Source: Blautia coccoides
Lineage (GTDB): Bacteria > Bacillota > Clostridia > Lachnospirales > Lachnospiraceae
DNA length: 64,000 bases
Reading direction: 5' to 3'
Assembly: GCF_034355335.1 (NCBI RefSeq)
Contig: NZ_CP136422.1
Span: 3,754,501-3,818,500, forward strand
Shown: positions 28,182 to 37,294 of the stretch, in pieces
Position numbering within the stretch: the first letter of the stretch is position 1
Layout: every line of letters starts with the position of its first letter
Made by a program: the position numbers and the translations under genes
The notes under the pieces: model-generated
What the model saw: the letters and a program-made list of their open reading frames with translations, nothing else
Database searches by the model: none
Told to the model about the DNA's origin: nothing

Positions 28182-28209
28182 ATTATAGCACAGGAAATAT
28201 TTTTTTCAA
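28182..28209 (-). promoter_or_regulatory. galKT promoter
   Basis: TTGAAA (28204-28209), 16-nt spacer, TATAAT (28182-28187) on the minus strand. The -35 overlaps the stop of the regulator gene, so galKT can be expressed independently of it. Confidence 0.8.
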
Positions 28210-29117
28210 TATTCAATCCGCATAAGGATATCCTGTGGGAAGTCCCCAAAACTGCTGCCGAAGATATTTACACCGCCGATATGGGCCGCGTCCTCCTTAA
28301 TACCGATACGCACGGAAATGTAAGGGCCTTCCACCAGGTCATACCCGGATACGGGCACACTGCTCACCTTCTCTCCATCCAGATAGGTTCCGTTCTGGTC
28401 CATGACCCATTTTTTCAGATTACCATACTGGGAATTCTTATCCTCCCACCAGTCAGGATTGAGTTTCCCCCTTCTGCCTCCGAAATCACTTGGACAGGTC
28501 CAGGTTCCCGCGTCCACACCGTTGACCCAAAGCGTAATGTCTGAGGGACAGTCCAGATCATAATCCGCTGTCTCAGAGCACAGCTCCGCGGAAATTTCCA
28601 GACGCTTCACCCGGCTCCCCTGGATCCCCGCATTTGGAAACCGGTATTCCAGATAACCGGAAGAAAACCAGACCAGCTTTGCCGTGGTCCGCCTGGGGTC
28701 ATAAAAACACCTTGGCTCGTCCTCTCCGTCAATATACTCCTCGTCATTGACCATACCACAGGTGGGCGTGATCTTATAGTCCACATAATTACCTACAGGC
28801 ATGGAGATGATCTCCTCATGCTTTTTGCCTCTCAACTGCTGCAGATGGATCACCAGTTCCTCGTTCTGTCGAATACAGAGCTTCATAGAGCCGCGCACTC
28901 CCGGTTTCAGTTCAGTCCGGATCAGCCCTGCTTCCTCCAGCACCCGCACATTTAAAGCTGCTGAGGAGGGCGGGATCTGCAGGATCTCTGCGATCTCATT
29001 GACACACAGGGGATTTTCGTCCAGAAGCTTCAGGATCCGGATCCGGATCTCCGAGGAGAGTGCCTTTCCCACCAGTATCAGTTCCTTTTCATTCTCAAAG
29101 GATAATTGTCTCTTCAT
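28206..29117 (-). CDS. ArsR-type winged-helix regulator with C-terminal ligand-like domain
   Basis: 303 aa. Residues 14-85 form an ArsR-type winged helix (LSSEIRIRILKLLDENPLCVNE). The C-terminal ~170 residues form a beta-rich domain (SDITLWVNGVDAGTWTCPSDFGGRR) seen in a family of sugar-catabolism ArsR-like regulators. Its position ahead of galK suggests it controls galactose use and binds a galactoside, but no ligand can be read from sequence. Confidence 0.82.
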   Translation of the reverse strand: MKRQLSFENEKELILVGKALSSEIRIRILKLLDENPLCVNEIAEILQIPPSSAALNVRVLEEAGLIRTELKPGVRGSMKLCIRQNEELVIHLQQLRGKKHEEIISMPVGNYVDYKITPTCGMVNDEEYIDGEDEPRCFYDPRRTTAKLVWFSSGYLEYRFPNAGIQGSRVKRLEISAELCSETADYDLDCPSDITLWVNGVDAGTWTCPSDFGGRRGKLNPDWWEDKNSQYGNLKKWVMDQNGTYLDGEKVSSVPVSGYDLVEGPYISVRIGIKEDAAHIGGVNIFGSSFGDFPQDILMRIEY

Positions 29118-29174
29118 GTTGTTTTCCTCTTCCTTCCGCCGGATATCACTGGGGCCGGAATCATTGATATTTAT

Positions 29175-29213
29175 ATTTTACCCTCTTTGTTCCCGCCTTG
29201 TCAACCACGACAA
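29175..29213 (-). promoter_or_regulatory. Promoter and operator-like repeat of the galactose regulator
   Basis: TTGACA (29199-29204), 18-nt spacer, TAAAAT (29175-29180) on the minus strand. A TTGTC-N6-GACAA palindrome (29198-29213) covers the -35, fitting autoregulation. Confidence 0.62.
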
Positions 29214-29214
29214 A

Positions 29215-29243
29215 GGGCCGCCGCATATTCCTGCGGCAGCCCC
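29215..29243. terminator. GC-rich hairpin after the ABC permease gene
   Basis: GGGCCGCCGC (29215-29224) pairs, with one mismatch, with 29233-29242 (GCGGCAGCCC). The best T-run (TGTTTTT) follows on the plus strand; on the minus strand only CCCTTTGTC follows. Likely ends the 29270 gene weakly, or stops antisense transcription. Confidence 0.5.
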
Positions 29244-29269
29244 TGTTTTTATCTATATCAGACGGTTCG

Positions 29270-31402
29270 TCAATCTTCGGTTTTCAGTACCTTTTTTACA
29301 CAGGAGGGCAGGTCTTTGCCAAGATAAACTCTGTCTTTTGACTCACCTGTATCATCCTTCCAGTAAATACGGACACTCTTTGAATAATTAGGATAGCTGT
29401 CCGTGGCGGGATTGCTGTACTGGTCAAACATGGAGTTTTCCAGTATTTCCTTTATATCCTTCGGTTCTGTGAAGGTAAAGTCCTCCTCATTTCCAACCTC
29501 ATCTGCTGAAGTCAGCACCACTTTTTCTATCTTGTCCACATCTTCTGCAGTATAGACAGGGCATCCTGCCTCCTCCAAAAGCTTTCTGGTGTTCACAAAT
29601 CCTTCATACAGAGGGAGTGACTGTGTCTGTACACTTCCATAGTCCACAGAGGAATCCGAATCTTTCAGGTTCTTATCCCCCGTAAGACTGTCCACATACA
29701 AAAATCCCACAACCTGCTGGCTTGTACTCTCCTCAAAGCTCAGGCTCTCCCATTCATTTTTGTAGGTCTTGAATATTTTCCTCATCATTTCTTCTGAGGT
29801 TGTAACCTGTTTATTGGTAGTGTGGATATCTTTAAGAGAAATCTCTGTGATCTTCTCCTCATCTATAAATTCCACAGGAAGAGTCTGCTCCTTATATTCC
29901 CAACTGTCATAAATCTTTCCCATCAGGGAAACTGCCGCATCATCCTGCTTGATCTCATAGTACCGGTACACATCTCTTCCTGACTTCAAATGATATCTCA
30001 CACAGTAATAGAGAACTGACTCTTCATCCTTCAGTTTCAGGAAACCGTCGTTATCCTTCTGGACCTCCACACCCATTTTTGCAAGGCTGTAAATATCCTG
30101 GAATTTTTCAAATTTGGTGTTGTCCAGATACGCTTTCATCTGGCTGCTTCCTCTGTTATAGGCAGAATCATACGGATAACTGTAGAGACCGTTCATCTTT
30201 TCAATATAGACAGACATAGATTCTATCTTGTCCTCTTTCGGGAGATAGGTATCTGCTTTCAGAACATCGAAGCGGTAAATGATCGTGGTGACCGCCAGCA
30301 TTCCCAGGACTACACCTGTTGAGATGCGGGGCCGCAGACTTTCCCGGATATCCATACGGTACAAAAAGTCCATGGCAGTGGATAATACCCAGGCAGTGAA
30401 CACAAGGATCACCACAAACCAACCGAATACGTGTTTTCCGATCCCTGAACTGATGCCCAGAGCAAACAAAACAGAAAAGGGAAATACCACTGCCGTCTTT
30501 ATAAACGGCTCCAGCTTTTTAAAAGCAATTGCCTTGTGATAACTTTCTGACGGACGCAGACGGAATACCAGAATGCAGAGAGCCAAAACCACAATAGCGG
30601 ATGCGGCTCCAATCCCCATATACAGCCATGGGATATTTCTGCCCGATATGCCTACCGCATCCGAAATTGACCGGTAATAGGCATACAGCGGGGAAAACGT
30701 CCATCCGCCTGTGTGGAAGGATAATCTGAAGATACTGACAGACCCGCCCTGCAGCATGGAAGGCACCACGGTTTGGAAAAACCGTTCCGCCATTCCTATA
30801 AAAACCTCTTTTATGATAAATCCATAGCTCAGAAAAGCAGCATATGCCATTGCGCCGGTGAACAGATTCCCGGTGAGCATCACAGCCAGTATAGCCACAT
30901 GATAAAATACCAGAAAGAACACCATATGGTTCAAAAACGCGCCAAAGGCCATGGAAACCGCGCCCTCGGGAAACGTTCCCTTGACTGCTCCCGCAAGCAG
31001 TGCCAGCAGCAGGTTCAAAAGATAAGGCAGGACAAAGATCAGTATCCCGCTCACATAAGGCACAAAATACATCCGCTCTCTCTTCAAGGGCAGACTGTGA
31101 TAAAAATCGGTCTTCTCCTTGGAATACAGGTACATATAACCGGTCATTCCCAGGCAGAAGGCAGAGACTACCACCAAAAGCAGCAGAAAAATGTTGTCAA
31201 ATCCAGTGACATTCAAAAACACATTGGCTGCTTCCTTTTCCAGCTCCTTTGGTTTCAGGCCGTAAGCAGCCACATTGTCCAGCCGCATCATAGTCTGGAC
31301 CGGAAGCGCCATCAGCATTGCCAGAAATGAGACAAGAAGCCATGCACCTCTTTCCTTCACATTCTGCAGCACCATCTTAGTAAAAGAGATCTTTGATGTC
31401 AT
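29270..31402 (-). CDS. ABC transporter permease, DUF6449-like
   Basis: 710 aa. About ten membrane segments in the first 400 residues, then a ~300-residue soluble, probably extracytoplasmic region. This matches large permeases of YtrA-regulated ABC exporters in Lachnospiraceae. Substrate unknown. The start overlaps the ATPase stop by 26 nt; third gene of the regulator-ATPase-permease operon. Confidence 0.82.
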   Translation of the reverse strand: MTSKISFTKMVLQNVKERGAWLLVSFLAMLMALPVQTMMRLDNVAAYGLKPKELEKEAANVFLNVTGFDNIFLLLLVVVSAFCLGMTGYMYLYSKEKTDFYHSLPLKRERMYFVPYVSGILIFVLPYLLNLLLALLAGAVKGTFPEGAVSMAFGAFLNHMVFFLVFYHVAILAVMLTGNLFTGAMAYAAFLSYGFIIKEVFIGMAERFFQTVVPSMLQGGSVSIFRLSFHTGGWTFSPLYAYYRSISDAVGISGRNIPWLYMGIGAASAIVVLALCILVFRLRPSESYHKAIAFKKLEPFIKTAVVFPFSVLFALGISSGIGKHVFGWFVVILVFTAWVLSTAMDFLYRMDIRESLRPRISTGVVLGMLAVTTIIYRFDVLKADTYLPKEDKIESMSVYIEKMNGLYSYPYDSAYNRGSSQMKAYLDNTKFEKFQDIYSLAKMGVEVQKDNDGFLKLKDEESVLYYCVRYHLKSGRDVYRYYEIKQDDAAVSLMGKIYDSWEYKEQTLPVEFIDEEKITEISLKDIHTTNKQVTTSEEMMRKIFKTYKNEWESLSFEESTSQQVVGFLYVDSLTGDKNLKDSDSSVDYGSVQTQSLPLYEGFVNTRKLLEEAGCPVYTAEDVDKIEKVVLTSADEVGNEEDFTFTEPKDIKEILENSMFDQYSNPATDSYPNYSKSVRIYWKDDTGESKDRVYLGKDLPSCVKKVLKTED

Positions 31403-32279
31403 ATCCCGCTACCTCCGTTTCACTGATAAAGATTTCTTCCAGGGTCAGCGGAATCATTTCCGCAAATACCGGGAACTTACTCTCCACGATCTCCATGATC
31501 CTGTCTTTTTCCCCTCTGACGATCAGAGTCATCAGGGACAGACGTTTCTCGTGCTGTATCACTTCCAGTTCCCTTAACAGCTCCTCTTCCAGCACGGGAT
31601 TCTGGATCACACACTGGATCTTGTGGATGTGAAGCTTCATATCCTCCACTTCCCTTGACAGAAGAACACCGCCCTTGTGCAGAAGCCCCACATGGTCACA
31701 GATGTCCTCCAGCTCCCTTAAGTTATGGGAGGCGATCACAGGGGTAAACTCCCGCTCTGTGACTTCATAGGCCAGAATACTTTTGGCTGCCTGCCGCATT
31801 ACCGGGTCAAGACCGTCAAAGGTCTCATCACAAAAGAGATACTTTGTGCCCGCGCAGACGCCCAGGAGCATGGATACCTGACGCTTCATTCCTTTTGAAA
31901 GGGTATGTATCTTTCTTCCGGTATCTAAATCCAGCTTTTTCGCCAGCTCGTCAAACCGTTTCCTGTCAAATTTGGGATAATAGACTGCGTACCAGTCCGC
32001 CATGGACCGTCCTGTGGCATTGGGAATGAAATATGCGCTGTCAGGCAGAAAGAAAATCTCCCGCTTTATCTCCTCCTGCTCGTAGACAGGCTTTTCGTCT
32101 ATCATAATACTCCCCTGATCCGGTTTCAAAACACCGGATAAAAGACGCAGAAAGGTACTCTTTCCTGCACCGTTTGTTCCCGCCAGGCCAAATATGCTGT
32201 TATCCGGAATCTCAATGTCAATGTTGTCCACAGCCTTTATCTCCCCAAAGGCTTTTGACAAATGTTCTGCTCTAATCAT
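31377..32279 (-). CDS. ABC transporter ATP-binding protein
   Basis: 300 aa. Walker A GTNGAGKST, signature LSKGMKRQVSML and Walker B YLFCDETFDGLDP are intact. The C-terminal 90 residues are typical of YtrB/CcmA-like ATPases. ATG 32279 follows GAGGAGGTTAGCC and overlaps the regulator stop by 8 nt. Confidence 0.92.
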   Translation of the reverse strand: MIRAEHLSKAFGEIKAVDNIDIEIPDNSIFGLAGTNGAGKSTFLRLLSGVLKPDQGSIMIDEKPVYEQEEIKREIFFLPDSAYFIPNATGRSMADWYAVYYPKFDRKRFDELAKKLDLDTGRKIHTLSKGMKRQVSMLLGVCAGTKYLFCDETFDGLDPVMRQAAKSILAYEVTEREFTPVIASHNLRELEDICDHVGLLHKGGVLLSREVEDMKLHIHKIQCVIQNPVLEEELLRELEVIQHEKRLSLMTLIVRGEKDRIMEIVESKFPVFAEMIPLTLEEIFISETEVAGYDIKDLFY

Positions 32280-32646
32280 GGCTAACCTCCTCGTACAGCG
32301 CCGCAGTCCGGCCCACACACTCCTCTTTTGTTACACCGAGTTCAATCCCTTCTCTGATAACGATCCTCAGCTTCTGAAAGAAGTTTTCCTTCTTCTGTTC
32401 CACAAGATTCCTGCCGCCGGACACAAAATTCCCTCTTCCCTTAACGGGGTAAATGTATCCCTGCTGCTCCAGAATGGTGTATGCTTTCTGAATCGTATTG
32501 GGGTTGATGGACAGCTCCGTTGCCAGAGAACGGACAGACGGCATCTGAGAATCCGGTTCCAGCACGCCTCTTACGATCAGCATCTGAAAACGCTCTACAA
32601 TTTGTTCGTAAATCGGTTTTCGGTTCTGGTAATCAATCACAATCAT
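32272..32646 (-). CDS. GntR-family regulator, YtrA subfamily
   Basis: 124 aa. N-terminal winged helix (PIYEQIVERFQMLIVRGVL..MPSVRSLATELSINPNTIQKAYTILEQQGYI) with a short helical tail, the YtrA pattern. Represses its own ABC operon in relatives; a matching operator lies just upstream. Confidence 0.93.
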   Translation of the reverse strand: MIVIDYQNRKPIYEQIVERFQMLIVRGVLEPDSQMPSVRSLATELSINPNTIQKAYTILEQQGYIYPVKGRGNFVSGGRNLVEQKKENFFQKLRIVIREGIELGVTKEECVGRTAALYEEVSHD

Positions 32647-32687
32647 AGAGTTTCCTCTTTTCTTCTTGTTCCTGTTTGTGTGTATCC

Positions 32688-32712
32688 AGTGTACTATGTG
32701 TCTTAGTACACT
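32688..32712. promoter_or_regulatory. YtrA-type operator
   Basis: AGTGTACTA (32688-32696), 7-nt gap, TAGTACACT (32704-32712): a perfect 9-bp inverted repeat overlapping the likely start site of the regulator operon. It closely resembles the YtrA operator half-site. Confidence 0.85.
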
Positions 32713-32715
32713 TAC

Positions 32716-32744
32716 AGTATAAAAAAATTCCGGTCTCCTGTCAA
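32716..32744 (-). promoter_or_regulatory. Promoter of the YtrA-like ABC operon
   Basis: TTGACA (32739-32744), 17-nt spacer, TATACT (32716-32721) on the minus strand, immediately followed by the operator. The -35 is inside the loop of the upstream terminator. Confidence 0.9.
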
Positions 32745-32764
32745 GAGGATCCGGAAATTTTTTT
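32721..32764. terminator. Terminator of the thioesterase gene, containing a promoter
   Basis: AAAAAAATTCCGG (32721-32733) pairs with CCGGAAATTTTTTT (32751-32764), with inner TCCT/AGGA. It overlaps the stop codon of the preceding gene. Its minus-strand T-run is the spacer of the next promoter. Confidence 0.85.
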
Positions 32765-33176
32765 ATCTTTTCGCATATGCTTCCAGCATTTTATGATACT
32801 CAGGACTGCTCCGCTTCAGAAAAAGGATATTGCCCTCCCTGTCCAAAAAACAATGCTCTGAGGTTCCCACTGCCCGCACTTCCCCGCTGTCGGCATTGGT
32901 GACCGTGTATTCCAGTTCCAGCCTGACGCCGTTATACTTTGTGAGGGCAACGGCAACAGCCACAGTCTCCCCGAAATGGGTCATGGTCCTGTACTCACAG
33001 GACGCGGAGAGCACAGGGCTTATGATCCCCTCTGCCTCCATCTTGTCATATCCCATCCCCAGCTTCTCAAGAAAGTCTGTCCTGGCCTCTTCAAACCAGC
33101 GGATGTAGTTGGAGTGATGGATAATGCCCATCTGGTCCGTCTCATAATACTGGGTCTTATGTCTGTAAACTTCCAT
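32763..33176 (-). CDS. Acyl-CoA thioesterase, YbgC/FadM-like
   Basis: 137 aa hotdog protein. Motif YYETDQMGIIHHSNYIRWFEEARTD fits the 4HBT family. ATG 33176 is preferred over an upstream GTG at 33185, which lacks a good site. Ends within the terminator that carries the next promoter. Confidence 0.87.
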   Translation of the reverse strand: MEVYRHKTQYYETDQMGIIHHSNYIRWFEEARTDFLEKLGMGYDKMEAEGIISPVLSASCEYRTMTHFGETVAVAVALTKYNGVRLELEYTVTNADSGEVRAVGTSEHCFLDREGNILFLKRSSPEYHKMLEAYAKR

Positions 33177-33191
33177 TTTATCCACTCTCTT

Positions 33192-33668
33192 CTACAGATT
33201 CTCAGTCTCTATATTCTGCTTGTTACGGTAAGCGCCATACAGATACAGGCCGTGGATCACTACCCACAGGATAAAGGAGAGACTGAAAGTGCTTCTCAGC
33301 ATGACAATATTGATGATATTGGATGCCAGGATGCATACCAAAAGAATGATTCCCATGACAAACGGCAGCTTCTCTTTTCCTTTGATGCCGTTAAACATCA
33401 TGGCGATCAGACCTGCAGCCAGCATAGCGGCTCCCAGCACCACTGTCACCAAAACAGAAATGGTCATCTCCGACATGGTCACTGTAATATTATTATTCTT
33501 CTGTATCTCATCCAGCACTGCCTGGCCCTGTGAGAACAGGACATACATGGACAACAGACCGTTTGACAAGTTCAAAGCACCCATGATCAGCTCCACAAGC
33601 CCCACCCACTTCAGGGTTCCGTTTTTTCTGCTCATGTTTTTGTTGTTCATATTCATATATTTGTTCAT
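33192..33668 (-). CDS. Small four-helix membrane protein of unknown function
   Basis: 158 aa. Basic, Asn/Met-rich N-terminus, then about four hydrophobic segments (residues 23-46, 74-98, 101-122, 126-150). No family recognised. AGGAGGAAGCAAA precedes ATG 33668. Sits between a hydroxyacid dehydrogenase and a thioesterase. Confidence 0.7.
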   Translation of the reverse strand: MNKYMNMNNKNMSRKNGTLKWVGLVELIMGALNLSNGLLSMYVLFSQGQAVLDEIQKNNNITVTMSEMTISVLVTVVLGAAMLAAGLIAMMFNGIKGKEKLPFVMGIILLVCILASNIINIVMLRSTFSLSFILWVVIHGLYLYGAYRNKQNIETENL

Positions 33669-33691
33669 TTTGCTTCCTCCTGCTGTCAGCT

Positions 33692-34633
33692 CTATATTAC
33701 ATTCTGCGCTTTTCCCGTCTCCCAGGCTTTTACGTTTTCAAAGACCGTATGCGCGCGTTTCACCATCGCCTCTTTTGTGGCAAACGCCACATGAGGAGTG
33801 GCGATCAGATTCTTAGCCTGCAAAAGCGGATGGTCGGACGCAACAGGGGGCTCTGTCTCGAACACATCCACAGCGGCACCCGCGATCTTTCCTGACTGAA
33901 GTGCCTCTGCAAGGGCATTACTGTCCACCACCGGGCCTCTAGCTGTATTGATGAGCACTGCGCTCTCCTTCATAAGAGCCAGTTCCTTCTCTCCGATGAG
34001 CCCGCGTGTCTCCTCTGTCAGCGGCACATGGAGAGAGATGATATCACAGGCTGCCAGCAGCTCCTCCAGCGGCATATAGGCCACCTGCGGCATATCTTTT
34101 TTGGTTCTGCTCCAGGCTAAGACTTCACAGCCAAAAGCCTGGGCGATCCTTGCTGTGCGCATACCGATGGCTCCGGTGCCTATCACTCCGAATTTTTTCC
34201 CTTCCAGCTCCATACCCACAAGGCCGTCCTTGGTTCCCTCATGTCTCACCACCTCATTACAGGGGATCAGATTCCTGTACAGGGCGATCAGCATGCCAAA
34301 CACCAGATCTGCAACCGCAGCCGTGGAATATCCGGCGCAGTTGCACACCACAGTACCCTTTTTCCTGCACGCCTGCAGATCAATATGGTCCACGCCGGTA
34401 AATGCCACAGAGAGAAGCTTTAGCTTTTCACATCCGCGGATCACCTCCCCATTCATGGGAAGATTAGATACAACAATGATATCCGCATCTTTTCCCCTCT
34501 CAATGAGGGATGCTGTGTCCGTGACTTTTGTGTCATAATATATAATTTCCACCTGGGCAGATACATATTCCCGGGCTATTGCCAGAAGTTTTTCCTTTTC
34601 CACCCCAAGCGGCTCTATGATAACCAGTTTCAT
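33692..34633 (-). CDS. D-isomer-specific 2-hydroxyacid dehydrogenase
   Basis: 313 aa. NAD-binding motif GVIGTGAIGMRTARIAQAFG at about 150-170 and the catalytic Arg (NTARGPVVDS), Glu (VFETEPP) and His (ATPHVAF) are present. Could be a phosphoglycerate, glyoxylate or other hydroxyacid enzyme; substrate not resolved. Follows aspartate kinase by 22 nt. Confidence 0.88.
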   Translation of the reverse strand: MKLVIIEPLGVEKEKLLAIAREYVSAQVEIIYYDTKVTDTASLIERGKDADIIVVSNLPMNGEVIRGCEKLKLLSVAFTGVDHIDLQACRKKGTVVCNCAGYSTAAVADLVFGMLIALYRNLIPCNEVVRHEGTKDGLVGMELEGKKFGVIGTGAIGMRTARIAQAFGCEVLAWSRTKKDMPQVAYMPLEELLAACDIISLHVPLTEETRGLIGEKELALMKESAVLINTARGPVVDSNALAEALQSGKIAGAAVDVFETEPPVASDHPLLQAKNLIATPHVAFATKEAMVKRAHTVFENVKAWETGKAQNVI

Positions 34634-34655
34634 GCTGTTTTTATATCCTCTTTTC

Positions 34656-35978
34656 TTAAAGCTGTGTTGTCACGAAAATGTCGTAGATGGCTTTGACTGC
34701 CCCTTCAAAATCTTCGTTCTTCACGCCGATGATGACATTCAGCTCACTGGAGCCCTGGTCGATCATCTTGACATTGATGTTGGCATGGGCAAGTGCTGCG
34801 AAGATCCTGGCTGCGGTTCCTCTGTTGGAACGCATGCCGCGGCCAACCACTGCGATCAGTGCCAAATCTGATTCCAGCTCCATATAATCAGGGTTTACCA
34901 TGCGGTGAATCCCTGCGATCACCTGCTGTTCCTTCTCCGCAAACTCATCCTGATGGATAAATACCGTCATGGTGTCAATGCCTGAGGGCACGTGTTCAAA
35001 AGAGATACCCTGCTCCTCCAGAACCTGCAGCACCTTTCTGCCGAAGCCGATCTCTGAGTTCATCAGAGATTTTTCAATAAAGAGGGAACAGAACCCTTTT
35101 TTGCCCGCAATACCGGTGATGGTATAGGCTGGTTTTTTGCAGGTATCCTCCACGATCATGGTTCCCGCGTCATCAGGCGCGTTGGTGTTCCTGATATTGA
35201 TGGGGATCCCCGCTTTTCTTACTGGGAAGATTGCTTCCTCGTGGAGCACTGTGGCCCCCATATAGGACAGCTCACGCAGCTCACGATAAGTAATGGTGTC
35301 AATAACTTTTGGTTCCTTGATGATCCTGGGGTCTGTCACCAGAAAGCCTGATACATCTGTCCAGTTCTCGTATAAGTCCACATCCAGCGCGCCGGAGACG
35401 ATAGATCCTGTGATATCGGAACCGCCTCTTGAGAAGGTCTTAACCGTACCGTCCTCCATGGCGCCGTAAAAGCCGGGTACTACCACATACTCCATATTTT
35501 TCAGGCACTCTCTGGTAAGCCGGTTGGTCATCTCCGCGTCAAACTGCCCCTCCCCGTCAAAACGGATGATACGGGCAGCGTCCACAAACTCAAAGCCCAG
35601 GTAATCCGCCATAACCTTGCCGTTTAAGAACTCACCCCGGGAGGCTGCGTACTCCTCCCCGATCTGTTTTTTAAAATTTTCTTCTATAATGCCGAAATCC
35701 TCTTCCAGGGAAATGGAAAGCTCCAGGCCGTCTATGATCTCCTGATAACGGCTCTTGATCTCGGAAAGAACAGCGTTAAACTCCGCTCCGCCCTTCTCTG
35801 CCGCCTGGTAGCACTGATATAATAAATCGGTGACTTTCGTGTCTGCGGAAAAACGCTTTCCCGGTGCAGAGGGCACCACATATCTTCTGCTCTCGTCAGC
35901 GCGGATGATATCGCCGACTTTCCGAAACTGTTCTGCGCTGGCAAGGGAGCTGCCGCCGAATTTTACTACTTTTCTCAT
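34656..35978 (-). CDS. Aspartate kinase
   Basis: 440 aa. First step of the aspartate-family amino acids. KFGGSSLA start, TFSRGGSDITG and two C-terminal ACT domains (SLFIEKSLMNSEIGFG; ALIAVVGRGMRSN). ATG 35978 (MRKVVKFGG) has AGGAGG 11 nt upstream; the ATG three codons earlier is only 2 nt from it. Isozyme type (lysine- or threonine-sensitive) cannot be told. Confidence 0.94.
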   Translation of the reverse strand: MRKVVKFGGSSLASAEQFRKVGDIIRADESRRYVVPSAPGKRFSADTKVTDLLYQCYQAAEKGGAEFNAVLSEIKSRYQEIIDGLELSISLEEDFGIIEENFKKQIGEEYAASRGEFLNGKVMADYLGFEFVDAARIIRFDGEGQFDAEMTNRLTRECLKNMEYVVVPGFYGAMEDGTVKTFSRGGSDITGSIVSGALDVDLYENWTDVSGFLVTDPRIIKEPKVIDTITYRELRELSYMGATVLHEEAIFPVRKAGIPINIRNTNAPDDAGTMIVEDTCKKPAYTITGIAGKKGFCSLFIEKSLMNSEIGFGRKVLQVLEEQGISFEHVPSGIDTMTVFIHQDEFAEKEQQVIAGIHRMVNPDYMELESDLALIAVVGRGMRSNRGTAARIFAALAHANINVKMIDQGSSELNVIIGVKNEDFEGAVKAIYDIFVTTQL

Positions 35979-36042
35979 TACTTTCATATCCTCCTTATTC
36001 TCCAATCCGCATTCTGGTCTTATGTACCGGAACAGAATGACC

Positions 36043-36065
36043 AAGAGGCCGGCCCACGGCCTCTT
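36043..36065. repeat. Hairpin in the aspartate kinase leader
   Basis: AAGAGGCC (36043-36050) and GGCCTCTT (36058-36065) pair perfectly with a 7-nt loop. Only TTTGC follows on the plus strand; on the minus strand GGTC follows. It may be the aminotransferase terminator or part of an attenuator. Too short for a lysine riboswitch. Confidence 0.5.
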
Positions 36066-36088
36066 TTGCAGGTTAAAGTATAAAACTT

Positions 36089-36117
36089 ATAATATAATCT
36101 GATCCGCCAATTGTCCA
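36089..36117 (-). promoter_or_regulatory. Promoter of aspartate kinase
   Basis: TGGACA (36112-36117), 17-nt spacer, TATTAT (36089-36094) on the minus strand, each one mismatch from consensus. Leader about 100 nt. Confidence 0.75.
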
Positions 36118-36124
36118 GTATTTT

Positions 36125-37294
36125 CTACTTATTTTGACGTATTTTTTTCAAAAAAGCCTCGATCCGGGCCAGGGCGGCCTTCAGTTCTTCTATGGAATAA
36201 GCGTAGGATATCCGAATGAATCCCTCTCCACACTCACCGAAGGCGCTGCCCGGAACCACTGCCACCTTCTCCTCCCTGAGAAGCTCTGTGGCAAATTCCT
36301 CAGAACTCATGCCGAATTTTGTAATATCTGGAAATATGTAAAAAGCCCCTCTTGGCTCAAAGCATGGAATCCCCAGCCTTTCCATCTCGTGAAGGAGGAA
36401 ACGCCTTCTCTGATCATAGGCAAGACGCATTTCCATCACGTCGGAATTCCCGTTTTTCAAGGCGCTTATGGCAGCATACTGGCTTGTGGTTGGGGACGAC
36501 ATGATGGCAAACTGATGAAGCTTCACCATTTGCTCCATGATCTCCCGGGGCGCCAGGGCATACCCCAGTCTCCAGCCTGTCATGGCATAGGACTTTGAAA
36601 ATCCGTTGATGACCACGCATCTTCTCTGCATTCCCGGAAGGGACGCAATGCTCACATGTTTGGAATTATAAGTCAGCTCGCTGTATATCTCATCGGAGAT
36701 CACCAGAAGATCGTGCTTTTCAATGATGTCCAGAAGTGCCTGCAGGTCCTCCCTTGTCATAATAGCACCGGTAGGATTGTTCGGATAGGATAAAAGCAGC
36801 GCCTTTGTCTTAGGTGTTATGGCGGCTTCCAGTTCCCATGGCTTCAGACGGAATTCATTCTCAGCCTTTAAGGGAATAGTCACCGGCACACCCCCTGCAA
36901 GCTGCACACAGGGCACATAGGACACGAAGGCAGGTTCCGGGATGACCACCTCATCCCCAGGTTCCAGAACTGTACGGAAGGCAATGTCAATGGCTTCGCT
37001 TCCCCCCACTGTGACCATGACCTCTGATTCAGGATCATAGTCAAGCTGTAGTCTGTCTTTTATGTATCGGCTGATCTCCTGTCTTAGAGGCATCAATCCT
37101 GCATTGGAGGTATAAAATGTTCTCCCGGCCTTCAGGGAACGGATTCCCTCCTCACGGATATGCCAGGGCGTGTCAAAATCCGGTTCTCCCACCCCCAAAG
37201 AGATGGCATCCGGCATTTCACTGACAATGTCGAAAAACTTCCGGATACCGGATGGCTTGATCTGTTTTACTTTTTCTGTGACAAATTCTCTCAT
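36125..37294 (-). CDS. Class I/II aminotransferase
   Basis: 389 aa, PLP fold type I. PLP lysine lies in NGFSKSYAMTGWRLGYA; SYPNNPTGA and SDEIYSELTY are present. Resembles PatA/aspartate-type aminotransferases. Overlaps the Lrp gene by 4 nt (ATGA), so the two are translationally coupled and the regulator likely controls amino-acid transamination. Confidence 0.92.
   Translation of the reverse strand: MREFVTEKVKQIKPSGIRKFFDIVSEMPDAISLGVGEPDFDTPWHIREEGIRSLKAGRTFYTSNAGLMPLRQEISRYIKDRLQLDYDPESEVMVTVGGSEAIDIAFRTVLEPGDEVVIPEPAFVSYVPCVQLAGGVPVTIPLKAENEFRLKPWELEAAITPKTKALLLSYPNNPTGAIMTREDLQALLDIIEKHDLLVISDEIYSELTYNSKHVSIASLPGMQRRCVVINGFSKSYAMTGWRLGYALAPREIMEQMVKLHQFAIMSSPTTSQYAAISALKNGNSDVMEMRLAYDQRRRFLLHEMERLGIPCFEPRGAFYIFPDITKFGMSSEEFATELLREEKVAVVPGSAFGECGEGFIRISYAYSIEELKAALARIEAFLKKIRQNK

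Noticed and set aside
35979..36124. Lysine riboswitch before aspartate kinase
   Set aside because: The leader is only about 100 nt, shorter than the ~175-nt lysine riboswitch, and no conserved core was seen; only a simple 8-bp hairpin.
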